DNA from: JBOHTO01 sp050733695
GTDB lineage: Bacteria; Gemmatimonadota; Gemmatimonadetes; Gemmatimonadales; Gemmatimonadaceae
Direction: 5' to 3'
Assembly: GCA_050733695.1 (NCBI GenBank)
Contig: JBOHTO010000030.1
Coordinates: 1-35,207 of the forward strand
Length of the DNA: 35,207 nucleotides
The notes beneath the pieces are model-generated. The model ran no database searches and was not told where the DNA came from. It worked only from the letters and a program-made list of their open reading frames with translations. Every line of letters starts with the position of its first letter. Position 1 is the first letter of the stretch. The translations under genes and the position numbers were made by a program. This document shows positions 7,636-17,031 of this stretch, piece by piece.

Positions 7636-8694
7636 TCACCGCCAGCGAAATATCCGCAGTGCTATCGCAAACGGCACCACCAGCCAGACAACCAACACAG
7701 CCATCTCTCCGGCGAGCGAGACGAAAGGCGCACCCTGGAGCATCGTGGCGCGCAGCGCGTCGACCGTCGCCGTGAGCGGGAGCGCGCGGATGAACGGTTG
7801 AAATACTTCCGGAAAGTTCGCCGACGAAAAGAACACCCCCGAAAATATCCACATCGGAAGCATCACGAGATTCGAGAGCCCCGATACGGCTTCGACCGTG
7901 CGCGCGCGCGAGGATACGAGCAGCCCGAGCGCACTGAAGGTCAGCGCAGAGAACAGGCACACGATGGTCAGTGTCACGAGGGAGCCGCGCACCGGCACAC
8001 CGAACACCAGTGCACCGAACCCGACGAGCACTATGACCTCGGCCACGAGAAAGACGAGGCGTGAGAGCAGGAAGGAGAACAGGTATTCCACGCGCGACAT
8101 GGGCGTCGCCACGAGCCGCTTGAGCAGCTTCCGGCTCCGCGCCGTGACCACGGAGAACGCGATCGACCAGATGCCGCTGCCCATGATGTTCAGCCCGAGC
8201 AGTCCGGGAATGAGGAAGTCGATGTAGCGTGAACCGCGAGCGCTCACGCGTTCCTCGCGTATCGCGATCGGGTCTCGGCGCCCCGCATCGCGTTGCAGTG
8301 CCTCGTTCACGAGCAGTCGCGCCGTGCTCGCGTCCGGGCGCGAGGGATCGAACCGGTATTCGGCCGCGCCGGCACCATCGCGTGCGACAACGAGTGCCAC
8401 CATCCCCGTGCGCAGTGCACGCGCGGCAGTACTGTCATCGGGCAGCAGGTCAACGACCAGCCCGTCCGTCGCGCGCAGCACGCTCGTGGTCTGCGCTGCC
8501 TGTGGGGCAGGCGCGAGCACACCGACACGCACCGTTTCCGGCGGGCGGTTCCGGAAGGCGATGCCCAGGCCCGCCGCCAGCAGCAGTGGGAAGCCGAACG
8601 TCCAGAACACCGCTTCCGGCTCGCGCGTGAACTCGCGCACGCGTACAAGCGTGAGCTCGAACAGCGCGGGCCGGCTGTGGCCGCCGTCAGCCAT
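7636..8694 (-). CDS. ABC-2 type exporter permease
   Basis: The 352-residue membrane protein has one N-terminal TM helix (WTFGFPLLLAAGLGIAF), an extracytoplasmic domain of about 130 residues, and then five C-terminal helices including the ABC-2 segment IDFLIPGLLGLNIMGSGIW and the conserved MLPMWIFSGVFFSSANFPE. It pairs with the ATPase encoded just upstream. Its ATG at 8694 overlaps that gene's stop by 8 bp. A longer frame upstream lies inside the ATPase gene and is unlikely. The substrate is unknown; related systems export drugs or lipids. The gene is convergent with the debranching enzyme. Confidence 0.85.
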   Translation of the reverse strand: MADGGHSRPALFELTLVRVREFTREPEAVFWTFGFPLLLAAGLGIAFRNRPPETVRVGVLAPAPQAAQTTSVLRATDGLVVDLLPDDSTAARALRTGMVALVVARDGAGAAEYRFDPSRPDASTARLLVNEALQRDAGRRDPIAIREERVSARGSRYIDFLIPGLLGLNIMGSGIWSIAFSVVTARSRKLLKRLVATPMSRVEYLFSFLLSRLVFLVAEVIVLVGFGALVFGVPVRGSLVTLTIVCLFSALTFSALGLLVSSRARTVEAVSGLSNLVMLPMWIFSGVFFSSANFPEVFQPFIRALPLTATVDALRATMLQGAPFVSLAGEMAVLVVWLVVPFAIALRIFRWR

Positions 8695-9685
8695 CCAGCA
8701 GGGCCCGTCCCGTGAGCGCGACGAACACATCCTCGAGCGTGGGCGAGTGCGTGCGCAGCTCCGCAAGCCGGGCGCCGTGGCGTGGAAGCTCGGCGAGCAG
8801 CGCGGGGATCGCCTCGTGCGGCGCCGCTACCTGGAGCTTCCATCCGCCGTCCGCGGCGTGGGGCGGCTGTACCGCATCCACGGCTCGAGCCACAGCATCG
8901 AGCGCTGCCGGTGTGAGCGCGCCACTCGCGGGGATGCCATCAGCCTTGCCCTCGACGGCGAAGAACACCACCTGCTCGGCACCAAGACTCGCGATCAGTT
9001 CGCGCGGTGTCCCGAGCGCGATCGTGCGGCCATGGTCCAGTATCGCCACACGATCGCACAGTCGTTCCGCCTCTTCCATGTAATGTGTGGTGAGTACGAT
9101 CGTACGGCCCTTCGCCTTGAGCGATCCGACGAGTTCCCAGAGCTGCCGCCGGGATTGCGGATCGAGGCCGGTCGTCGGCTCATCGAGGAAGAAGAGTTCG
9201 GGATCGCCTACCAGCGCACAGGCGAGCGCAAGTCGCTGCTTCTGTCCGCCCGAGAGCGAGCCGACGCGCGCGCCGCGCTTCTCACCGAGCTGCACCAGCG
9301 CGATGACTTCGTCCACGGCGTGTCCGCGGCGGAAGAAGCTCCGGAACAGCCGCAACGTTTCCTCGACCGTGAGCTTGTCACCGAGCTGCGTCTCCTGGAG
9401 CTGGATTCCCAGCCGCTGGCGCAGATCGCGAGCGTCGGTGGCCCAGCGTTGCCCGCAGACGATAACGTCGCCGTTGTCCGGTGCAGTGAGCCCCTCGCAG
9501 ATCTCGATCGTCGTCGTCTTCCCGGCGCCGTTGGGGCCGAGCAGGCCGAAACATTCACCGGTGCGCACCTCGAGGTCGAGGCCATCGACAGCGATAACGT
9601 CGCCATATCCCTTGCGCAGGCCCTGCACGAGGAGCGCAGACGCCGCCCGTGGTGCATCGATCGTGGAAAGAGCGGTCGCCGGCAT
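8687..9685 (-). CDS. ABC transporter ATP-binding protein (DrrA/CcmA-like)
   Basis: The 332-residue ATPase has Walker A GPNGAGKT (50-57), Q-loop Gln in GIQLQETQLG, signature LSGGQ (144-148), Walker B LFFLDEP (164-170) and the switch His in LTTHYMEEAERL. The C-terminal 100 residues form the extension typical of ABC-2 exporter ATPases. TIEICEGL and VEETLRLF match the multidrug/lipid export branch. It drives the permease encoded immediately downstream. It starts 77 bp after the SIMPL gene on the same strand, so the three may be co-transcribed. Confidence 0.9.
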   Translation of the reverse strand: MPATALSTIDAPRAASALLVQGLRKGYGDVIAVDGLDLEVRTGECFGLLGPNGAGKTTTIEICEGLTAPDNGDVIVCGQRWATDARDLRQRLGIQLQETQLGDKLTVEETLRLFRSFFRRGHAVDEVIALVQLGEKRGARVGSLSGGQKQRLALACALVGDPELFFLDEPTTGLDPQSRRQLWELVGSLKAKGRTIVLTTHYMEEAERLCDRVAILDHGRTIALGTPRELIASLGAEQVVFFAVEGKADGIPASGALTPAALDAVARAVDAVQPPHAADGGWKLQVAAPHEAIPALLAELPRHGARLAELRTHSPTLEDVFVALTGRALLDG

Positions 9686-9762
9686 GGGCCGAAAGCTACG
9701 CGGCGCCCTGCTCGTGCGGCAGCGCCCGGCCGATGGACTGGCCGATGCATCGCTGCCTGCAG

Positions 9763-10500
9763 CTAATCGCGCAGGAAGTACTCGATCGTCGAGACCACCC
9801 GCACCGTCTTCACGATCTGACTCTCCTCCGTGATCCCCGCCGCCTGGTCGCGCGGCAGGATCACGAACACGCCCTGATCGGCCCGTCGAATGCCTCCGAG
9901 CTCGCTCCGCGAGTCGCGGGCGAACTGTTCAGCCGCTTCGCGTGCTCGCGCCGTGGCTTCGGCGATCATCTCGGGCTTGATCTCACTCAGCCCGGTGAAC
10001 ACGAACGTGGGACCGCGCGATCCGTACTCGGCCCCGGAAGAGAACACGACTCCATCGCTCACCAGCTCGGCGATGCGCTGACTGGCAGCGAGCACGAGCT
10101 CCGGGTGGGTGGATCGGACGACGATAGTCTGATTGATGATGTAGCGGGTTCCAATCTGTCCCCTCTGCGCGTACGGGTTCGCGAGTGCGTCGGTGACCGA
10201 GAAATCCTGGAGCTGTATCCGGGACGTGTCGATCTGGTGTCGTGCAAGGAACGACCTGATCTTCGCAACGCTGGTCTGAAGCTGCGAATTGGCCGCGGCG
10301 AGATCATCGTCGGCGCCAACGACTCTCAGGGGCCAGATCGCGAGGTTCGCGCTGGCTTCACGCTCGGACACTCCCTTCACAGTGACGAAACGATCGGACG
10401 CACGGGCGCGGGCGAGCCCGTTGCCTGCCAGGAATCCGGCCAGTGCAATGCCGATCGCAAGGACGATCGTGCCAATCAGATAGCGACCTGGTCTGCCCAC
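9763..10500 (-). CDS. SIMPL-domain (DUF541) membrane-anchored protein
   Basis: The 245-residue protein has a signal anchor (YLIGTIVLAIGIALAGFLAG, about 7-28). A SIMPL/DUF541 domain follows: FVTVKGVSEREASANLAIWPLRVVGAD, then the middle part and the closing ARAREAAEQFARDSRSELGGIRRADQGVFVI. Proteins of this family sit in the periplasm and are linked to oxidative stress or outer-surface antigens, but the biochemical role is not settled. I chose GTG at 10500 because GGAGACAGGA precedes it closely. A TATATT at 10541-10546 (minus) may be its -10 box. It lies upstream of the ABC-2 pair. Confidence 0.8.
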   Translation of the reverse strand: MGRPGRYLIGTIVLAIGIALAGFLAGNGLARARASDRFVTVKGVSEREASANLAIWPLRVVGADDDLAAANSQLQTSVAKIRSFLARHQIDTSRIQLQDFSVTDALANPYAQRGQIGTRYIINQTIVVRSTHPELVLAASQRIAELVSDGVVFSSGAEYGSRGPTFVFTGLSEIKPEMIAEATARAREAAEQFARDSRSELGGIRRADQGVFVILPRDQAAGITEESQIVKTVRVVSTIEYFLRD

Positions 10501-10618
10501 TCCTGTCTCCGCGGTTCAGGTAAAGCCGTCCGGAGCGAACAATATATGGCGGTGGTCGCTGGCGAGGCCGGTCACTTGGCGATCACGCGATTCCTGCTGC
10601 CGTTTCGCCGCGATCCGG

Positions 10619-12211
10619 TTACGGCGTGCGCCACTCCGCGCCATCGCCTGCGATGAGCGCGTCCGCTTCGGCGGGCCCCCAATCCCCCGCCGAATAGCCG
10701 GCAACGCGCGCAAGCGGGGGCTGCTCGACCGCCGCGATGATCGGGTCCATCACGCGCCACGCTGCCTCGACACCATCGCTGCGCGTGAACAGCGTGGCAT
10801 CGCCGAGCATGCAGTCGACGAGAAGCGTCTCGTATGCCGTGTGGCTGGACGCTCCGAACCCGCCTGCATAGGTGAAGTTCATGCTCGCGGTGGCCATCCG
10901 GAAATCGTGGTCAGGCACCTTCACTTCGAAACAGAGCGAGATGCCCTCGTCCGGCTGGATCCGGAAGGCCAGCACATTCGGCGCGATCTGCTTGCCTCCC
11001 GAGAGCGGGAACATGAGGTGGGGCGGCTGCCGGAACCTGATCGCGATCTCGGTCGCACGGCGGGGCATGCGCTTGCCCGAACGCAGGAAGAACGGAACGC
11101 CCTGCCAGCGCCAGTTGTCGATCAGCAGTCGCAGCGCGCCGTACGTCGGTGTTCCGGAATTCGACGCCACTTCCTCCTCTTCACGGTAACCCGACACGGG
11201 TCTGCCGCCGATCCTGCCGGGGCCGTACTGCCCCGCCACGAGGTTGCGATGCATCTCTCCACCGGGAATGGGGCGGATCGCGGCCATCACCTTGACCTTC
11301 TCGCTTCGCACCGCGTCCGCCTGGAATGTCACGGGCGGCTCCATTGCAGTCAGGGCGAGGAGCTGGAGCAGGTGGTTCTGAAACATGTCGCGGAATACGC
11401 CCGCATGTTCGTAGTAGCCTGCCCGATGCTCGATTCCCACACTCTCGGCGGCGGTGATCTGGACATGATGTACATGATCCCGGTTCCAGACCGGCTCGAA
11501 GATGGAGTTCGCGAAGCGGAACACCAGGAGATTCTGGACCGTCTCCTTTCCCAGGTAGTGGTCGATGCGAAAGATCTGATGCTCCGCGAAGCGCATGTGG
11601 ATCACCCGATTCAGAATGTCTGCGCTCTCGAGATCGTTTCCGAATGGCTTCTCGATGATGATGCGGACCCACGGTCCATCCTCGTCGCTTTCCCGTCGTG
11701 GGGCGAGCCCGCTCTCGGACAGATGCACGAGGGCGGTCTCGTACGCGCCGGGTGGCAGCGCCAGGTAGAACAGCCGCCCGCGCACGGATCCCTGCTCCAC
11801 TCCCTCACCCGTCGCGTTGCTTGCCTCGACGGCCGAGAGGCGCTCCCGCAACCTGCCGAAGGTGGCCGCATCGGCCAGATCACCGCCGATGTATTCGAGT
11901 CGGCGAGCGAAACGGTTCCAGTCGCCGGGGTCCTGCGAGTCGATCGTGCGTGGTCCTTCCAGTGCACTGTGTATCGCATCACGGAACTGATCGTCGCTCA
12001 TCTTCTCGCGTCCAATACCGATCACGCTGAAGTTCTTCGAGAGCAGGCCATCGCCCATGAGATGGAAGAGCGCCGGCACTAGTTTGCGGCGCGCTAGATC
12101 ACCACTCGCTCCGAGTATGACCATCGTGCACGGCGTCCCGCGTTCCATCTGCGGCTTCGTACCGGCAGCTTGCTCGGGCACCTCGAGCGGAATGGAAAGC
12201 GCTTCGGTCAT
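10619..12211 (-). CDS. zwf: Glucose-6-phosphate 1-dehydrogenase
   Basis: The 530-residue enzyme oxidises glucose-6-phosphate to 6-phosphogluconolactone with NAD(P)+, the first step of the oxidative pentose phosphate pathway. Visible marks are the dinucleotide-binding GASGDLA (34-40), EKPFG (187-191) and the substrate-binding, catalytic RIDHYLGKE (215-223) with its His. The C-terminal half carries the expected YETLLVDCMLGDATLFTRSD. A longer open frame extends upstream inside gnd, but ATG 12209-12211 overlaps the gnd stop as ATGA, so this start is taken. It is the last gene of the pgl-HAD-gnd-zwf operon. The length is ordinary for the family. Confidence 0.95.
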   Translation of the reverse strand: MTEALSIPLEVPEQAAGTKPQMERGTPCTMVILGASGDLARRKLVPALFHLMGDGLLSKNFSVIGIGREKMSDDQFRDAIHSALEGPRTIDSQDPGDWNRFARRLEYIGGDLADAATFGRLRERLSAVEASNATGEGVEQGSVRGRLFYLALPPGAYETALVHLSESGLAPRRESDEDGPWVRIIIEKPFGNDLESADILNRVIHMRFAEHQIFRIDHYLGKETVQNLLVFRFANSIFEPVWNRDHVHHVQITAAESVGIEHRAGYYEHAGVFRDMFQNHLLQLLALTAMEPPVTFQADAVRSEKVKVMAAIRPIPGGEMHRNLVAGQYGPGRIGGRPVSGYREEEEVASNSGTPTYGALRLLIDNWRWQGVPFFLRSGKRMPRRATEIAIRFRQPPHLMFPLSGGKQIAPNVLAFRIQPDEGISLCFEVKVPDHDFRMATASMNFTYAGGFGASSHTAYETLLVDCMLGDATLFTRSDGVEAAWRVMDPIIAAVEQPPLARVAGYSAGDWGPAEADALIAGDGAEWRTP

Positions 12212-13110
12212 GACGACTTCACTGCGTGACCACCGAATTCGTGGCGCAGCGCGGCAATCACCTTGGCGGAGAACGACTCTTCCTGGCGCGACCGGAAGCG
12301 GGCCAGCAGTGAGAGCGTGATGACGGGTGCCGGAACATTGAGATCGATCGCTTCCTTGACCATCCAGCGACCCTCGCCGGAATCCTCGACGTATCCCCTG
12401 ATGCTCTCGAGCTTCGCATCGCCGGCAAAGGCGTGCTCGGCGAGCTCGTTCAGCCAGGAGCGAACCACGCTGCCGTGATTCCACACAGCGGCGATCTGTT
12501 GCAGGTCGAGTTCGAAGTCCGAGGCGTGGTGCAGGATCTGGTATCCCTCCCCGTATGCCTGAAGCATACCGTACTCGATTCCGTTGTGGACCATCTTCAC
12601 GTAGTGTCCCGCGCCGCTCGGCCCCACGTGCGCATATCCATTCTCCGGGGCGAGCGTCGTGAACGCCGGCTCGCAGCGCGCAACCGCATCGTCGGATCCT
12701 CCCACCATCAGGCAGTATCCGTTCTCGAGCCCCCAGATACCACCGCTCGTCCCCGAATCCACGAGCTCGATTCCACGCTCGCGAAGCTGTCGCCCGCGGC
12801 GCATGGTATCGTGGAAGTTCGAGTTGCCACCGTCGACGATGATGTCGCCGGCCGCCAGGTACTCGCCCAGCTCAGCGATCGTGTCGTCGACCGGAGAACC
12901 GGCCGGCACCATCATCCAGACCACGCGCGGCTTCGGGAGCCGTGAGCAGAGCTCGACGACATCCCGCGTGCCCTCCGCGCCGAGCGCTACGAGCTCGGTG
13001 GTTGCTTCAGGGTTGCGGTCGTATACCACCAGCTCGTGGCCACCGCCCAGCAGCCGCCTGACCATGTTCCCGCCCATTCTTCCCAGCCCGATCATCGCGA
13101 GTCTCATCAT
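12208..13110 (-). CDS. gnd: 6-phosphogluconate dehydrogenase, decarboxylating, short type
   Basis: The 300-residue enzyme converts 6-phosphogluconate to ribulose-5-phosphate and CO2. The N-terminal Rossmann motif is GLGRMGGNM (8-16). DGGNSNFHDT, DSGTSGGIWGLENGYCLMVGG and the catalytic Lys in GAGHYVKMVHNGIEYG follow. At 300 residues it belongs to the short GndA-type class (about 300 residues) rather than the 470-residue form; that class often prefers NAD+. GGGGAG lies 4-7 nt before the paired ATGs at 13110 and 13107. It overlaps the HAD stop upstream and the zwf start downstream by 4 bp each. Confidence 0.93.
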   Translation of the reverse strand: MMRLAMIGLGRMGGNMVRRLLGGGHELVVYDRNPEATTELVALGAEGTRDVVELCSRLPKPRVVWMMVPAGSPVDDTIAELGEYLAAGDIIVDGGNSNFHDTMRRGRQLRERGIELVDSGTSGGIWGLENGYCLMVGGSDDAVARCEPAFTTLAPENGYAHVGPSGAGHYVKMVHNGIEYGMLQAYGEGYQILHHASDFELDLQQIAAVWNHGSVVRSWLNELAEHAFAGDAKLESIRGYVEDSGEGRWMVKEAIDLNVPAPVITLSLLARFRSRQEESFSAKVIAALRHEFGGHAVKSS

Positions 13111-13730
13111 CTGTCTCCCCGTTCAGTGGTGATCCCCAACGCGGCCAGATCGGCGGTGAGCAGATCGGCACTCGTGTACAGGATCGTGTGCATGCCGAGG
13201 ATGCGCGCCGGCGGCAGGTTCTGATCGCGATCATCGATGAACACCGACTGCTCCGGGTATGCCTGGCACATCGTCAGCGCCAGTTCGTAGATGCGCCGCG
13301 AGGGTTTGCTGACGCCCGCCCAGCATGAACTGAAGAACGTCGAGAAGATGTTGCGCAGGCCGAAATGTCGTATCCGATGCACGTTGAGCTCCGCCGATTC
13401 GTTGTTGATCGTCATGAGCCGGTAGCGTCCGGTATCCGCGAGCGCGCGCGCGATGGCGATCGTTTCCGGGAACGGCTGGCTCTGCTCCAGCATGAATTGC
13501 CTGAACTCGTCGCGCGAAAAGGAGCGTGGCGTGTCGAACACGGTGACGTCGAGATACTCGTCCAGACTCATGCGCCCGACCTCCAGCGTGCCAACCGCTT
13601 CCTGATGCCGCTGCTCGAAGTCCCTTGCATCGAGATCGAAGCGTTCCACGGCCAGCGCGCGCTGTCCGGTATCCCACCCTCCGGTGCCGAGTACACCGCC
13701 GATATCGAAGAAGATGTGCGTGACGTTCAC
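13107..13730 (-). CDS. HAD-superfamily hydrolase (subfamily IA-like)
   Basis: The 207-residue protein shows the four HAD motifs: FFDIGGVL with nucleophile Asp9, Thr in LMTINNES, Lys in SKPSRRIYELAL and the metal-binding FIDDRDQN. In motif I the usual second Asp (DxD) is Gly, as in many DIGGV-type members, so acid catalysis may be altered. GTG 13730 is chosen because similarity starts there; the longer frame upstream reads without similarity. Sitting inside the pentose phosphate operon and coupled to gnd, it probably acts on a sugar phosphate, perhaps repairing or draining a pathway intermediate. That role is inferred. Confidence 0.75.
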   Translation of the reverse strand: MNVTHIFFDIGGVLGTGGWDTGQRALAVERFDLDARDFEQRHQEAVGTLEVGRMSLDEYLDVTVFDTPRSFSRDEFRQFMLEQSQPFPETIAIARALADTGRYRLMTINNESAELNVHRIRHFGLRNIFSTFFSSCWAGVSKPSRRIYELALTMCQAYPEQSVFIDDRDQNLPPARILGMHTILYTSADLLTADLAALGITTERGDR

Positions 13731-13850
13731 GGCGCGATGGTCATGGGCCCTGCACACATGCTGTCGGTCTACCGTGCGAGGATGAGAGTGTTCTGCATCG
13801 ATGGGAACGGCTTGCACGATCGGCGCCAGCGGCGGGAGATCGCTGACCCT

Positions 13851-14627
13851 TCATGTGCAATCACGGCGGAGCTCCCGGGCGGCGGCATCGTCGATGAGCC
13901 ATGTGCCGCCCAGCGCGAGCTGGACAGGAAGATCGTCGGGAACGTACGGACCTTCGAGCGCTCGCGCGATGATGGTGGCCTTGCCGGCCCCGGCGACGAG
14001 GACAATCACCGTCTCCGCCGCATCGATCACCGGTGGAGTGATCGTGAGCCGTTCGATCACCGGCCCGGGACCCGTGACCGGCACCACGCGTCGCTCACGT
14101 TCGGCGAGTGCGGGTGAGTGGGGGAAGAGCGAAGCGGTGTGCCCGTCCTCTCCCATGCCGAGGACAAGAAGATCGAGTTGCGCTGGGAGCAGCCGTTCAT
14201 AGTCCCGCGCGGCGGCGTCCCTGTCCGCGCGTTCGCCCTCCATTCGATGAATCGATGAGCAGGGAATCGGAACCTGTCGCAGAAGCGCCTCGTTCACCAT
14301 GCGATAGTTGCTCTGCTCATCGCCGGGCGGGACGCAGCGCTCATCGCCGAAGTAGATCGCGATTCGACCCCAGTCCACTCGTGCGGCAAGCGGCGGTCGG
14401 GCCAGGCACTCGTACACGGGCCGCGGAGTTGATCCCCCCGCGAGTGCTGCCGCGCAGTGCCCGTGATGCCGGACGCTGTCTTCGATGACGTCGACGATCA
14501 GCGCGGCTGCGGCATCGGGAAACGATTCCGGGTCAGGCTGGATGATCCGGCGCGGTTCCGGGATTTGTCGATCCATGCTCATGCGTCGGGCCACGACCGA
14601 TTCATGCGTGATTGCCTGAGGATGCAC
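13851..14627 (-). CDS. pgl: 6-phosphogluconolactonase
   Basis: The 258-residue enzyme hydrolyses 6-phosphogluconolactone to 6-phosphogluconate, the second step of the pathway. It has AALAGGSTPRPVYECL, FGDERCVPPGDEQSNYRM and LLVLGMGEDGHTASLFPH, the diagnostic motifs of DevB/Pgl-type lactonases. GTG 14625-14627 is chosen because AAGGAG sits 5 nt upstream; ATG 14582 or 14576 would lose a short non-conserved leader. It is first in the operon, and 120 bp separate its stop from the HAD gene. It is divergent from the MATE exporter. Confidence 0.92.
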   Translation of the reverse strand: MHPQAITHESVVARRMSMDRQIPEPRRIIQPDPESFPDAAAALIVDVIEDSVRHHGHCAAALAGGSTPRPVYECLARPPLAARVDWGRIAIYFGDERCVPPGDEQSNYRMVNEALLRQVPIPCSSIHRMEGERADRDAAARDYERLLPAQLDLLVLGMGEDGHTASLFPHSPALAERERRVVPVTGPGPVIERLTITPPVIDAAETVIVLVAGAGKATIIARALEGPYVPDDLPVQLALGGTWLIDDAAARELRRDCT

Positions 14628-14632
14628 GTGTA

Positions 14633-14638
14633 CTCCTT
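14633..14638 (-). promoter_or_regulatory. Ribosome binding site deciding the pgl start
   Basis: AAGGAG on the minus strand, 5 nt before GTG 14627. It favours a GTG start over the ATG codons at 14582 and 14576. Confidence 0.7.
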
Positions 14639-14758
14639 CGTCTGCAATCGCCATTCTCGTCGGGCGAGCGCTAGATTCCGGCGGTCTGATACACACGCCC
14701 CTACCACGACCCTTGAATCTCGCATCGTCTCGACGCCTCCGGACTGCCTGCCACACGC

Positions 14759-16231
14759 ATGACCGACGGTAGCCACCCACCGGACACGGTTGCTCCTCCG
14801 ATCACTGCCGCAACCGGGCCGCGCGTCGCAAGGCCGGGGCGAGCTGCGCAGCGCTACGATCGCTCGATAATCGAGGGGCCGCTGTTGCCGGCGGTATGGA
14901 AGATTGCCTGGCCGACCATGCTGCAGAACGTGATCGGCGGCATGCAGGGAATCGTCGATCATATCATGGTGGGCCATTACGTCGGTTTCATGGCAAACGC
15001 GGCGATCGGCGTGAGCTGGCAGATATTCCTCGTCGTGATCGTCTTCATCTCCTCGCTTTTCACGGGCATGAGCGTGCTCGTCGCGCGCTTTGCCGGCGCC
15101 GGCGACGCCGAGAAGGTCGACCGCACGGTGTATCAGGCATTCCTCACGGCCGTCGGACTCTCGTTCGGCGTTTTTGCACCACTCGGATTCTTCCTGGCGC
15201 CATCACTCCTCGATCTGGTGAATGCTGCGCCTGACGTTCAGGCGGAAGCGTTGCCGTATCTGCGAATCATGTTCGTGTTCAGCGGTGGCATGCTGATCTT
15301 CTTCATGCTCGGCGGCGCTCTTCGCTCGGCGGGCGATGCGCGGACTCCGCTCCGTCTGGGTATCACCGTGACCGTTCTGAACATCGCGCTCAACGTGATC
15401 CTGATCCGCGGGCTGGGACCCATCCCCGCGCTTGGCACGGCGGGCGCAGCGTGGGGCACGGTGATCGCGTCGGGCATGGTCGCCATGTACGCGCTGTACC
15501 GGCTCTGGCGCCGCACATGGATCGTCGGCTTCCCGCATGGCGGGGCACTCGGGCCGGACTGGGGCATCATCCGTGCGCTGTTCCGCTTCGGGCTGCCCAC
15601 CGGGATCCAGGGGATCGCGATGAACGTCGGAGGCGTGCTGCTCCTGGCGTTCGTCGGCTCGCTCGCGCAGAGCGCTGCGGCGCAGGCGGCATATGCCGTC
15701 TCGTACACTCAGCTCTTCTCGCTCATCACATGGACGACGGTGGGCCTGATGGGTGCTGCCGCCGCCGTTGCAGGCCAGAATCTCGGAGCGGGCAGGGCAG
15801 ACAGGGCCAACGAGGCCGTCCATGTCGCCGCCCGCATTGGCGTTGTGACCGCGGTCGCCATTGGTGCGCTCTTTCTCTTCATTCCGCGCCAGCTTCTCGC
15901 CGTCTTTGGCATGGACGAGCCGGCCGCGGTCGAGCTTGGTGTCCAGCTTCTGCGGGTACTCAGCGTGTCGGGACTGTTCATCGCCGTCGCGCTCACGTAC
16001 ACCGGCGGACTGCAGGGCACTGGCGATACGAAGAGCCCGCTCTACATCTCCATTCTCTCGCAGATAGTCGTGCCGCTGGGCATATGCCTCTTCATCCAGC
16101 AGACGTCAACCCTCGATCCCCTCGATATCTGGCTCGCGATCCTCATCGGTCACGCCGTACGGTGCGTGTTGAGCGTGCTGCGCTTCAATCAGGGAAAGTG
16201 GCGCAGCATCGCGGTGGACATCGGGCATTGA
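14759..16231 (+). CDS. MATE-family multidrug/Na+ efflux transporter
   Basis: The 490-residue protein has 12 predicted membrane helices in two six-helix halves and the MATE pattern: WPTMLQNVIGGMQGIVDHIMVGHYVG at the first helix, ALRSAGDARTPLRLGITVTVLNIALNVILI in the middle, and ALTYTGGLQGTGDTKSP in the second half. Such proteins export cationic drugs or metabolites using Na+ or H+ gradients. The first 40 residues are a soluble Pro/Ala/Thr-rich tail. The alpha/beta hydrolase gene follows after 25 bp and may be co-transcribed. Confidence 0.9.
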   Translation: MTDGSHPPDTVAPPITAATGPRVARPGRAAQRYDRSIIEGPLLPAVWKIAWPTMLQNVIGGMQGIVDHIMVGHYVGFMANAAIGVSWQIFLVVIVFISSLFTGMSVLVARFAGAGDAEKVDRTVYQAFLTAVGLSFGVFAPLGFFLAPSLLDLVNAAPDVQAEALPYLRIMFVFSGGMLIFFMLGGALRSAGDARTPLRLGITVTVLNIALNVILIRGLGPIPALGTAGAAWGTVIASGMVAMYALYRLWRRTWIVGFPHGGALGPDWGIIRALFRFGLPTGIQGIAMNVGGVLLLAFVGSLAQSAAAQAAYAVSYTQLFSLITWTTVGLMGAAAAVAGQNLGAGRADRANEAVHVAARIGVVTAVAIGALFLFIPRQLLAVFGMDEPAAVELGVQLLRVLSVSGLFIAVALTYTGGLQGTGDTKSPLYISILSQIVVPLGICLFIQQTSTLDPLDIWLAILIGHAVRCVLSVLRFNQGKWRSIAVDIGH

Positions 16232-16256
16232 ACACATCGGATACGCTCGTTCGCAC

Positions 16257-16934
16257 ATGAAGGATTCCGACAGTGTCGAATGGAGTATCGATGCCGGCGG
16301 CCGACACACCACGGCCGTTCTCGAGCGCGCAACCTCGGGAAGCTCCGGCGCGGTTTTCGTGTGCGCGCACGGCGCGGGCGGCCACATGGCGGATCGGGGT
16401 ATGCTCCGGCTCACAGAAACACTCCGCTCAGCGGGACTGGACGTCGTCCGTTTCAATTTCTTCTACCGCGAGAGGGGATCGAAGCGACCCGACCCGATGC
16501 CGCTGCTTCAGGAATGCGTCGCAGCCGTTGTGGCGCGCACGCGCCATGAGATGGAGCCGCGCGTTCTCATCATGGGCGGCAGGTCAATGGGAGGACGAGC
16601 GGCATCGATGCTTGCCGCCCGTGGCCACGCGTGCGACGGCCTCCTTCTCTTCGCGTATCCGCTGCATCCTGCCGGCAAGCCCGATCGGCTTCGCAGCGCA
16701 CACCTCCCGGCAATCGCTGTTCCGGTCCTGTGCTTCAATGGCACGCGCGACGCCCTGTGCCGGCGAGACCTCATGGACAACGTGCTGTCGGCCGTGACGA
16801 CGCGCTGGGATATGCACTGGCTCGAGGGAGCGGACCATGGTTTCCATGTGCTCAGGTCGTCAGGGACCAGCGATGCCGAGCTTCTCGACGAAGTTGGAGA
16901 TGTCAGCCAGCGCTGGGTTGCCGGCCTGGCATGA
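16257..16934 (+). CDS. Alpha/beta hydrolase (TEX30/COG3571-like)
   Basis: The 225-residue soluble protein has a full alpha/beta hydrolase triad: nucleophile Ser110 in GGRSMGGR, Asp165 in CFNGTRDALC and His194 in GADHGFHV. VFVCAHGAGGHMADRGM holds the oxyanion region, and FNFFYRERG is a family mark of the small COG3571/KANSL3-TEX30-like group. The substrate is unknown; small acyl esters or dienelactone-like compounds are possible. It follows the MATE gene closely. Confidence 0.75.
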   Translation: MKDSDSVEWSIDAGGRHTTAVLERATSGSSGAVFVCAHGAGGHMADRGMLRLTETLRSAGLDVVRFNFFYRERGSKRPDPMPLLQECVAAVVARTRHEMEPRVLIMGGRSMGGRAASMLAARGHACDGLLLFAYPLHPAGKPDRLRSAHLPAIAVPVLCFNGTRDALCRRDLMDNVLSAVTTRWDMHWLEGADHGFHVLRSSGTSDAELLDEVGDVSQRWVAGLA

Positions 16935-17031
16935 CGGGGGACACGCGATCACGAAGGCCGAAGTCGAGGCAGCCCGAGGCTGGATCGCAGTGAAGCTGAT
17001 CGGGGGATAGGGGGCGCACTGCGCCAGGGCC

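Noticed and set aside
8324..9766. 480-codon plus-strand open frame opposite the ABC ATPase and permease
   Set aside because: It lacks recognisable motifs and lies antisense to two genes with full ABC motifs; long antisense frames are expected at this GC content.
10841..12082. 413-codon plus-strand frame inside zwf
   Set aside because: It is antisense to an intact zwf with active-site motifs, and its product has no recognisable domain.
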